Source of the DNA: an uncultured Eubacteriales bacterium
GTDB lineage: Bacteria; Bacillota; Clostridia; Oscillospirales; Acutalibacteraceae
Reading direction: 5' to 3'
Length of the DNA stretch: 60,722 nucleotides
NCBI GenBank assembly: GCA_900315285.1
Contig: OMYO01000015.1
Location: 1 to 60,722, forward strand
The notes under the pieces were generated by a model that was not told the DNA's origin, made no database searches, and saw only the letters and a list, made by a program, of their open reading frames with translations. The position numbers were made by a program, and so were the translations under genes. Positions 54,868-60,722 of the stretch are shown here, piece after piece; position 1 is the stretch's first letter, and each line of letters opens with the position of its first letter.

Positions 54868-55344
54868 ATGTTTCGAGACATGCGGCGGAAGAAGCAGGCC
54901 ATTGGTGAGGACGAGTGCATCCAGGTGTTAAAGGAACAGACGCGTGGCGTGCTGTCTGTACTGGGTGATGATGGGTATCCTTACGGTGTGCCTATCAATC
55001 ATTATTACAACGATGAGGACGGGCACATCTATTTCCATGGTGGAAAAATCGGCCACCGGGTAGATGCAGTCCGCGCCAACGACAAGGTATCGTTCTGTTG
55101 CTACGATCACGGTACCCAAAAAGAGGGGGACTGGGCTCTGACCGTCCACTCCGTCATTGTCTTTGGCCGTATTCGGATTGTGGAGGACCAGGAAAAGACC
55201 AACGATATTTCCCGTCGTCTCTGCTACAAGTTTACGGATGACGAGGATTACATCGCCCAAGAAATTCAGCGCTCCGGTCCCGGGACCCTTCTTATGGAGC
55301 TCATCCCCGAGCACATGACCGGAAAACTTATTAACGAGAAATAA
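54868..55344 (+). CDS. Pyridoxamine 5'-phosphate oxidase-like (NimA-type) flavoprotein
   Basis: 158-aa split-barrel FMN-binding family protein. The pattern is RGVLSVLGDDGYPYGVPINHYY (in two parts, about residues 28-48), IYFHGGKIGHRVDAVRAN and VSFCCYD. Members often bind FMN or heme, and some reduce nitroimidazoles. The actual substrate is unknown. AAGGAGGGG precedes the ATG. Monocistronic with a terminator after it. Confidence 0.88.
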   Translation: MFRDMRRKKQAIGEDECIQVLKEQTRGVLSVLGDDGYPYGVPINHYYNDEDGHIYFHGGKIGHRVDAVRANDKVSFCCYDHGTQKEGDWALTVHSVIVFGRIRIVEDQEKTNDISRRLCYKFTDDEDYIAQEIQRSGPGTLLMELIPEHMTGKLINEK

Positions 55345-55359
55345 GGAACGGAATAGAGA

Positions 55360-55392
55360 AGAATCGGACGGAATGCCGTTCGGTTCTTTTTT
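55360..55392 (+). terminator. Terminator after the flavoprotein gene
   Basis: AGAATCGGACGG at 55360-55371 pairs with CCGTTCGGTTCT at 55376-55387 (two G-U pairs), then TTTTTT. Confidence 0.85.
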
Positions 55393-55446
55393 GAGGAGAT
55401 TTTGGCACCATAGGCCGTGGCAGAAAGCTCGATTCGCCGGGCAAAG

Positions 55447-55475
55447 TTGCGCGAACCCGGCCGGGGTGTTAGAAT
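55447..55475 (+). promoter_or_regulatory. Promoter of metG-tatD
   Basis: TTGCGC at 55447-55452, 17-bp spacer, TAGAAT at 55470-55475, 31 bp upstream of metG. No T-box structure is visible in this short leader. Confidence 0.65.
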
Positions 55476-55506
55476 AGAGCAGATTATCAACAGAGGAGGA
55501 ATCGCC

Positions 55507-57483
55507 ATGGCAGACAGAGGAAAGTTTTACATTACCACCGCCATCGCATATACATCCAGAAAGCCCCATATTGGAAACTCGTATGAGATCGTTCTCACCG
55601 ACTCCATCGCCCGCTACAAGAGAATGCAGGGCTACGATGTGTTCTTCCTGACCGGCACCGACGAACACGGACAGAAGATCGAGGGCTACGCCGAGGCGGC
55701 GGGCTGCACGCCGAAGGAGTATGTCGACAAGGTCTCCGGGGAAATCCGGCAGGTGGCCGACCAGCTCAACACCTCCTATGACAAGTTTATCCGCACCACG
55801 GACGACTACCATGAGAAGACGGTCCAGAAAATCTTCAAGAAGCTCTATGATCAGGGCGACATCTACAAGGGCGAGTATAAAGGAATGTACTGTACTCCCT
55901 GTGAGTCTTTCTGGACGGAGTCCGAGCTCGTGGACGGCAAATGCCCCGACTGTGGCCGCCCGATCCAGCCCGCCTCGGAGGAGGCCTACTTCCTGAAGCT
56001 CTCCAAGTATCAGAAGCAGCTGGAGGACTACATTGAGGAGCATGACGACTTCATCTATCCGGAGGCCCGGAAGAAGGAGATGCTCAACAACTTCATCAAG
56101 CCCGGTCTTCGGGACCTCTGCGTCTCCCGGACGTCCTTCAAGTGGGGCATTCCGGTCACGTTTGATGACAAGCATGTCATCTATGTGTGGATCGACGCCC
56201 TGAGCAACTATATCACCGCCCTCGGTTACGACCCGGACAACCCGTCCGAGCAGTATAAGAAGTACTGGCCCGCCGACGTGCATATCATCGGCAAGGACAT
56301 TGTCCGGTTTCATACCATCTACTGGCCCATTATGCTCATGGCACTCGGTGAGCCGCTGCCGAAGCAGGTCTTTGGTCATCCGTGGCTACTGTTCGGCGAG
56401 GATAAGATGAGTAAATCGCGCGGCAACGTCATCTACGCTGACGACCTCATTGAGCTCTTTGGAGTGGACGCCGTTCGGTACTACCTGCTGAGCGAAATGC
56501 CGTATGCCTCTGACGGCTCTATTACCTATGAGACCATGATAGAGCGGTACAACTCAGACCTGGCCAACACCATCGGCAACCTGGTCAACCGCACTATCTC
56601 CATGAATAAGAAGTACTTTGACAGTGTTATTCAGGAGCCCACCGTGCATGAGCCGGTGGATGACGACCTGGCCAACACCTGCAAGGCAGCCGTTGCTAAG
56701 GTTGAGGAACTGTTCAAGACCTATCGCGTGGCAGACGCCCTTGAGACGGTCGTCGGCATTGCGAAACGCGCCAACAAGTACATTGATGAGACCGAACCGT
56801 GGGTCCTTGCCCGCGACGAGAGCAAGAAGGCACGCCTCGGCACGGTCCTCTACAACCTGTTTGAGGCCATCCGCTACTTTGCTGTACTTATCAAGCCCTT
56901 TATGCCCGACACCTCCGCCGCCATCTTCGCTCAGACGAACATGAACGGCGACGACTACGACTCTCTGGAAAACTGGGGTACCCTCGAGGCCGGCCGCACC
57001 ACCGGCGCTGCCAAGCCGCTGTTTGCCCGCATTGACAAGGACGAAATGTTCAAGACCATTGAGGCCAAACAGAAGGAGACCGCCGCAAAAGAGAAGGCCA
57101 ACAACGAGAAGGTCAAGGAGACCCTCGAGGAGAAGGCCGAGGAGAAAATTGAGGGCGTTGCCCAAATCGGTATCGATGACTTCTCCAAGGTGGAGCTCCG
57201 CATCTGTGAGATCAAAGCCTGCGAGAAGATCAAACGGGCAAAAAAACTCCTGAAACTGACTCTGGATGACGGCGAGGGCGAGCGCACTGTCGCCTCCGGC
57301 ATTTCCCAGTGGTATGCCCCGGAGGATCTGACCGGACACAAAGTCGTTGTCGTCTCGAACCTGAAACCTGCGAAACTCTGCGGTGTCGAGTCCCAGGGCA
57401 TGATCCTGGCCGCCGACAACAGTGACGGCAATGTCCAGGTCCTGTTCGCCGACAACATGGAGACGGGAGCAAAACTCCGCTGA
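55507..57483 (+). CDS. metG: Methionyl-tRNA synthetase with C-terminal tRNA-binding domain
   Basis: Charges both initiator and elongator tRNA-Met. 658 aa: class I HIGH variant KPHIGNS (about residue 19), zinc knuckle CTPCESFW and CPDCGRP (about 130-160), KMSKSRGN (about 300), anticodon-binding helices, then a Lys/Glu-rich linker (about 515-550) and a Trbp111-like domain (VELRICEIKACEKI to the end). ATG at 55507 follows GAGGAGGA; in-frame upstream sequence contains the promoter. tatD follows at 16 bp. Confidence 0.96.
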   Translation: MADRGKFYITTAIAYTSRKPHIGNSYEIVLTDSIARYKRMQGYDVFFLTGTDEHGQKIEGYAEAAGCTPKEYVDKVSGEIRQVADQLNTSYDKFIRTTDDYHEKTVQKIFKKLYDQGDIYKGEYKGMYCTPCESFWTESELVDGKCPDCGRPIQPASEEAYFLKLSKYQKQLEDYIEEHDDFIYPEARKKEMLNNFIKPGLRDLCVSRTSFKWGIPVTFDDKHVIYVWIDALSNYITALGYDPDNPSEQYKKYWPADVHIIGKDIVRFHTIYWPIMLMALGEPLPKQVFGHPWLLFGEDKMSKSRGNVIYADDLIELFGVDAVRYYLLSEMPYASDGSITYETMIERYNSDLANTIGNLVNRTISMNKKYFDSVIQEPTVHEPVDDDLANTCKAAVAKVEELFKTYRVADALETVVGIAKRANKYIDETEPWVLARDESKKARLGTVLYNLFEAIRYFAVLIKPFMPDTSAAIFAQTNMNGDDYDSLENWGTLEAGRTTGAAKPLFARIDKDEMFKTIEAKQKETAAKEKANNEKVKETLEEKAEEKIEGVAQIGIDDFSKVELRICEIKACEKIKRAKKLLKLTLDDGEGERTVASGISQWYAPEDLTGHKVVVVSNLKPAKLCGVESQGMILAADNSDGNVQVLFADNMETGAKLR

Positions 57484-57499
57484 TTGGGGGCCGGGAACC

Positions 57500-58276
57500 A
57501 TGAAGAATATCTTTGATACCCATGCCCACTATGACGACCCGGCATTTGACGAGGACCGGGACGAACTTCTCCGCAATGTGCTCCCGGAAAAGGGAGTATC
57601 GCTTGTGGTGGACCTCGCAACGGATCTCGTGACCTCTGCCCATGTCGTGGAACTGACCCAGCGGTATGATTATGTCTACTGCGGTGTCGGATATCATCCG
57701 GAACAGGCCGCCGACGAGCGAAAGGGAGACTTGGACGTCATCCGCACGTTCCTCACGAACTGTAAGAAGTGTGTGGCGGTTGGGGAAATTGGCCTCGACT
57801 ACCACTACGACGACGGGGCTCCCCGTGAGACGCAGCTGGACCTGTTTGCCCGCCAGCTGGAAATGGCCAACGAGCTGGACATGCCTGTTGTGGTTCATGA
57901 CCGGGATGCCCACCAGGATACCCTGGACATGCTGAAAAAGTACAAGCCGAAGGGCGTTGTCCACGCATTCTCCGGAAGCGTCGAGATGATGCGGGACATT
58001 CTGGACCTCGGCATGTATATTGGACTTGGCGGCGTCGTCACATTCAAGAACGCCAAGAAACCAAAAAAAATAGCCGAGGAGGTTCCACTGGATCGCCTGC
58101 TCCTAGAGACCGATTGCCCCTATATGGCGCCGGTGCCCCATCGCGGTACCCGGAACGACTCGAGCCTTATAGCTGACACGGCGCAGTTTATTGCGGACCT
58201 CCGGGGCATGGATGCCCAGGAACTCATTGACATCTGCAATGAGAATGGTCGGAAAATGTACCAAATAAGCGAATAA
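57500..58276 (+). CDS. tatD: TatD-family metal-dependent hydrolase
   Basis: 258-aa TIM-barrel DNase/hydrolase. Metal ligands appear in FDTHAHYDD (residues 5-13), VAVGEIGLDYHYD (Glu, about 97), VVHDRDAH (His, about 133), HAFSGS (about 157) and LLETDCPYMAPVPHRG (Asp, about 206). It follows metG, its usual neighbour in Firmicutes. ATG at 57500 has only a modest ribosome site (GGGGGCCGGG). An N-terminal extension in the frame overlaps metG and is not part of the family. Confidence 0.94.
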   Translation: MKNIFDTHAHYDDPAFDEDRDELLRNVLPEKGVSLVVDLATDLVTSAHVVELTQRYDYVYCGVGYHPEQAADERKGDLDVIRTFLTNCKKCVAVGEIGLDYHYDDGAPRETQLDLFARQLEMANELDMPVVVHDRDAHQDTLDMLKKYKPKGVVHAFSGSVEMMRDILDLGMYIGLGGVVTFKNAKKPKKIAEEVPLDRLLLETDCPYMAPVPHRGTRNDSSLIADTAQFIADLRGMDAQELIDICNENGRKMYQISE

Positions 58277-58285
58277 AAATTCAGC

Positions 58286-58317
58286 GGCTCCGGGACTTCC
58301 CCCGGGGCCACTTTTTT
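58286..58317 (+). terminator. Terminator after tatD
   Basis: GGCTCCGGG at 58286-58294 pairs with CCCGGGGCC at 58301-58309 (one wobble), then AC and TTTTTT. A perfect TATAAT follows at 58321-58326 as probable -10 of the next gene. Confidence 0.85.
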
Positions 58318-58362
58318 CGGTATAATTATTATTATTTATCCCCATTTTCGAGGTGACCTCAT

Positions 58363-59364
58363 TTGCGATTGACCAGCAATATCGTCCGCAACATCACCAG
58401 TTCCATCAGCGAGCGCAGCATTGCCTTCTATGACGCCGTCATGGCCATTGCCATAACGCTCCTGGTACTGGAGCTCGCGGTTGACGACTTCCGGCAGTTT
58501 GACTGGCATGCGGTCCGGGAACTTTTCGCACCTTTTACCGCCATGCTCATAAGCTTTGTCGTGCTGGCAGAGCTGTGGATTTTCCATACCCGCATTTATT
58601 CTCTGCCTTATTTCCACGACACCTGCTCTCCTCGCATGACGGCAATCTCGCTGTTTTTTGTTGCAGTATTTCCCAAGGCCACTGCCATCATCGGAAAATA
58701 TCATGACCACTTCTGGTCTGTGCTGGTCTATCTTCTGTGTCTTATATTCCTGCTTCTTTCCATGGTCATCAGCGTGCGGATCTCGCTCGGTCACGCTTCC
58801 TGGAACATTTTCGAGGAGTCTCCCATTGATCTGGACGACCCGCTCCGGGTCTTCCCCAAAGATATGCCGAACGCCATTCGGGCCTTGTCCCAGTATTCCC
58901 AGCTGAAGGAGACCTTCGACACCATCCGCCATTTTCTGCTCCTGAACATTTGGGAGTTCATCATCATGGTCGTCACGACCTTGGGCTCCTCTATTTTTAT
59001 CATGTTCCATGCGGGAATCTGCTACTTCTTCCTGCTCTTGAACCTTGTCAGCGCGGCCATTCTCCGCACTATGATCAACCGCGTCGACACCGACACGCTG
59101 CTCTACGAGTTTGACATCTTGCTGGAACGCATGGAGGAACTCTACAACAAGTGCGACGCCTGGCGTGATGCCAGCGGTCACGTCGACTTCGACGCCGAAA
59201 CCGCCCAGCTCGCCATTGAGGAGGACTGGGAGGGCGACCATGCCAAGCGCCTTGCCACCCATATGCTGGAACTCCAGGAAGAACATGAACGGCGCAAGGA
59301 TGTCCGTGAGGAGCGGCATCATGTGCGCAAGGATGCCAGGAAGAAGAGAAGGAGCAAAAAATAA
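58363..59364 (+). CDS. TMEM175 (DUF1211)-like potassium channel protein, long form
   Basis: 333 aa from TTG 58363 (GAGGTGA upstream). The first membrane helix carries the TMEM175 signature R-x4-F-[S]-D-[GA]-V-x-A-I-A-I-T as RSIAFYDAVMAIAITLLVLE (about residues 15-34), with Tyr in place of the usual Ser. Further helices follow around 60-85, 95-112, 120-140, 195-225. Bacterial TMEM175 proteins form tetrameric K+-permeable channels of about 200 aa. This one has an added loop between helices four and five and a charged cytoplasmic tail of about 95 residues. A channel function is inferred from the signature only. Confidence 0.8.
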   Translation: MRLTSNIVRNITSSISERSIAFYDAVMAIAITLLVLELAVDDFRQFDWHAVRELFAPFTAMLISFVVLAELWIFHTRIYSLPYFHDTCSPRMTAISLFFVAVFPKATAIIGKYHDHFWSVLVYLLCLIFLLLSMVISVRISLGHASWNIFEESPIDLDDPLRVFPKDMPNAIRALSQYSQLKETFDTIRHFLLLNIWEFIIMVVTTLGSSIFIMFHAGICYFFLLLNLVSAAILRTMINRVDTDTLLYEFDILLERMEELYNKCDAWRDASGHVDFDAETAQLAIEEDWEGDHAKRLATHMLELQEEHERRKDVREERHHVRKDARKKRRSKK

Positions 59365-59377
59365 TTTTGCATTTTAT

Positions 59378-59595
59378 GGGCGATTCAGTCCATTCCCCTC
59401 CAATTTTCATCAAAAACCGAACTTTCTGGCCCAGCCAGACTGAATTTCGAACAAACTATCCTCTGTTGCACGCCCCAGTCTGAAAATTATTCAGTCAAAT
59501 CGGACCCAAAGAGGGAATAAAACTGAAATTCAGTTTTATGGCGCAGATTCTTCAGTATTTCACTTAAAGTTTTGATGTAGAAAACTGAATCGCCC
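59378..59595 (+). repeat. Island C: AT-rich element with 12-bp inverted ends
   Basis: GGGCGATTCAGT at 59378-59389 and ACTGAATCGCCC at 59584-59595 are perfect inverted ends enclosing a 218-bp non-coding segment. Inside are CTGAAT/ATTCAG motifs in both directions, a near-perfect 23-bp palindrome (ATAAAACTGAA-A-TTCAGTTTTAT, 59517-59539) and GACTGAAT/ATTCAGTC (59438-59445, 59489-59496). The same GGGCGATTCA end occurs in islands A and B. Confidence 0.7.
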
Positions 59596-59674
59596 GCCGA
59601 ATAATAAATTGAACTGGGCCAAATTCGGACCGGTCGGGCGGGGTGAGGATAGTTTTACTGAAATAGAATAGTTG

Positions 59675-59712
59675 GGAGCTGTACCAAATGAATTTGGTGT
59701 AGCTCCTTTTTA
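59675..59712 (+). terminator. Terminator downstream of island C
   Basis: GGAGCT-GT-ACCAAAT at 59675-59689 pairs with ATTTGGT-GT-AGCTCC at 59692-59706 with one symmetric internal loop, followed by TTTTTATTTT. It probably ends transcription from the TMEM175-like gene. Confidence 0.8.
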
Positions 59713-59730
59713 TTTTGAACCTTATTTTTC

Positions 59731-59740
59731 GGGGGGGGGG
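59731..59740 (+). repeat. G10 homopolymer upstream of the last lipoprotein gene
   Basis: Ten consecutive G at 59731-59740, 38 bp before the ATG at 59779, in an otherwise AT-rich stretch. A tract of this length is prone to slipped-strand changes. Confidence 0.8.
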
Positions 59741-59778
59741 TCACTGATAGTAGAACAGTTTTGAAAGGGGAATAGGTA

Positions 59779-60573
59779 ATGAAGTTTAGTAAGGCTGTTA
59801 CATCATTATTGTTGGCATTGCTATTGGTGATATGCTCAACATTTAGTGCTTGTGGTGCGGAAAAACATGAGAGCGTGATTCCTAAGAAAATCACGTTGTA
59901 CTCAGGAAAAGTGGTTGAACCGACGTATGATCCAAAAACGAAAACATTGAACATGAATAGTACGGATGATTCGTTCCCGCTGAGTGACTTATGGGCGCTA
60001 TCCCAATTGGATACCAAGACAAGAAATCTGGCTCTGTTAGGTTTTTGCCAAGATTGGGACTGGATTGGTTTTACAGCAGCATGCTCCAATTCGGCTGTTA
60101 GTGGAAAACTCAGCAAGGTTCGATATTTTTGGACTATGGATGATGATGTGGAGAACTATCGGGAAGCAGTTTTTGAAAACAAACAGAATGGGCTTCCTAC
60201 TCATGTGAATGGATATAATAATTTTCAAGGTCAAGAAGTTACGCTTCAATATAATTCTGATGGCAATATCAAATCATCCGATTATCTTGGCAGTGGCCCT
60301 GGTGGAGATATTTATGGAAAATTCTCCTATGACAGCAGAGGCAATCTTGTCAGTATGGATGGTAAGAAGATTTCTTATGATGATGCCGGTCGAATGATCT
60401 CCTGTGGGAAAAGCAAATTTGTCTATGATTCTGATGGAAATTTGATACACATGGAAATTGATCTGTATGATGACGGAGATGTAAAGACATATGACCTTAC
60501 GTATTCTAAAGGAAATGTGGATACCGTAAAAGATAAAAATGGTACGATAGCTTTTGAATACAAAGTTATTTAA
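59779..60573 (+). CDS. AT-rich lipoprotein with YD-like repeats
   Basis: 264 aa, lipoprotein signal (hydrophobic core then lipobox FSACG, about residues 21-25). The mature part begins PTYDPKTKTLNMNSTDDS. The C-terminal half has YD-like units (FSYDSRGNLVSMDG, ISYDDAGRMISCG, FVYDSDGNLIHMEI). AAAGGGGAA precedes the ATG. It is a relative of the lipoprotein at 29717 but clearly AT-richer than all other genes in the window. With island C and a G10 tract just upstream, this suggests transfer or relaxed selection. Function unknown. Confidence 0.8.
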   Translation: MKFSKAVTSLLLALLLVICSTFSACGAEKHESVIPKKITLYSGKVVEPTYDPKTKTLNMNSTDDSFPLSDLWALSQLDTKTRNLALLGFCQDWDWIGFTAACSNSAVSGKLSKVRYFWTMDDDVENYREAVFENKQNGLPTHVNGYNNFQGQEVTLQYNSDGNIKSSDYLGSGPGGDIYGKFSYDSRGNLVSMDGKKISYDDAGRMISCGKSKFVYDSDGNLIHMEIDLYDDGDVKTYDLTYSKGNVDTVKDKNGTIAFEYKVI

Positions 60574-60581
60574 TGGATTTT

Positions 60582-60635
60582 AAAATCAGGTGCCGTATCA
60601 CTAGTCAGTGATACGGCACTTGATTTTGTATTTAG
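60582..60635 (+). terminator. Strong terminator after the last lipoprotein gene
   Basis: AAAATCAGGTGCCGTATCAC at 60582-60601 pairs with GTGATACGGCACTTGATTTT at 60608-60627 (one mismatch) around a 6-nt loop, then GTATTT. Confidence 0.9.
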
Positions 60636-60639
60636 GTAA

Positions 60640-60662
60640 AACCACTCGCTAGGCGAGTGGTT
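60640..60662 (+). repeat. Short perfect hairpin AACCACTCGC-TAG-GCGAGTGGTT
   Basis: A 10-bp perfect inverted repeat with a 3-nt centre, just after the terminator. There is no T tract on either side. The remaining 60 bases to the window end show no gene. Confidence 0.6.
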
Positions 60663-60722
60663 CCGGATATGTTTTACATTTGAACAGAAAAAATCCTCCT
60701 GCTACACTTTGAATGCGGTCTG

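Noticed and set aside
55476..55506. T-box riboswitch upstream of metG, or upstream of proS at 1000-1036.
   Set aside because: The leaders between promoter and start are only about 30-40 nt, far too short for a T-box.
60640..60662. A tRNA or terminator at the AACCACTCGC hairpin.
   Set aside because: It is a single 10-bp stem with no cloverleaf and no T tract. It is listed only as a short inverted repeat.

Overview
The window is a gene-dense chromosomal segment of a Gram-positive bacterium, most likely a GC-rich member of the class Clostridia (Bacillota). The main reasons are the PolC-type replicase, the classical Firmicute operon rimP-nusA-ylxR-ylxQ-infB-rbfA-nrnA-truB-ribF-rpsO-pnp, the frr-uppS-cdsA-dxr-rseP-ispG-polC block, a short archaeal/eukaryal-type ProRS, YerC, YsxC, RbgA and CsoR. 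Genes are GC-rich. Three intergenic islands and the last gene are clearly AT-richer. No prophage, CRISPR array, integrase or transposase gene was recognised.

Layout. 1-970: tail of a gene and an unknown protein. 1.0-13.3 kb: proS, then the translation/transcription operon from rimP to pnp, with its own promoters, leader hairpins and terminators. 13.4-15.0 kb: an unknown 309-aa protein and a GNAT acetyltransferase. 15.0-15.7 kb: AT-rich repeat island A. 15.7-17.7 kb: minus-strand trio trmB, small membrane protein, DUF2971 (frameshifted). 17.7-23.1 kb: rplS, lepB, rbgA, rnhB, yraN, thrC and a metallophosphoesterase. 23.2-29.7 kb: protein quality control (tig, clpP, clpX, lon) plus ysxC. 29.7-31.0 kb: lipoprotein and yerC. 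31.1-31.9 kb: nine tRNA genes in two near-duplicate blocks. 31.9-32.7 kb: repeat island B, part of which is an inverted copy of island A. 32.7-36.5 kb: tcdA (minus) and a copper regulon, csoR-copA with a copZ domain fused in frame. 36.6-38.2 kb: two tandem PAP2 phosphatases. 38.3-42.6 kb: a MoxR / DUF58 / transglutaminase-like operon. 42.7-53.9 kb: pyrH, frr, uppS, cdsA, an unknown anchored protein, dxr, rseP, ispG and polC. 54.0-59.4 kb: Nudix, flavin-oxidase-like, metG, tatD and a TMEM175-like channel. 59.4-60.7 kb: repeat island C and an AT-rich lipoprotein.

Most notable. (1) Three well-conserved proteins (YraN, a metallophosphoesterase and RseP) have no ATG/GTG/TTG where the family start belongs. 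Each instead has ATC or ATT there, with a Shine-Dalgarno upstream, suggesting non-canonical AUU/AUC initiation in this lineage. (2) PolC has no inserted 3'-5' proofreading exonuclease domain, although its PHP and polymerase motifs are intact. (3) The intergenic islands hold a family of short dyads with a constant 17-18 bp spacer. Arm sequences differ between subfamilies yet stay wholly or partly complementary. Two islands are bounded by a 10-12 bp GGGCGATTCA inverted terminal repeat, and 17 kb of chromosome lies between the inverted copies in A and B. (4) CopA is fused in frame to a complete CopZ that keeps its own ribosome binding site, next to an A7 run.

All product names come from recognising conserved motifs and gene order by eye. 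No database search was run.
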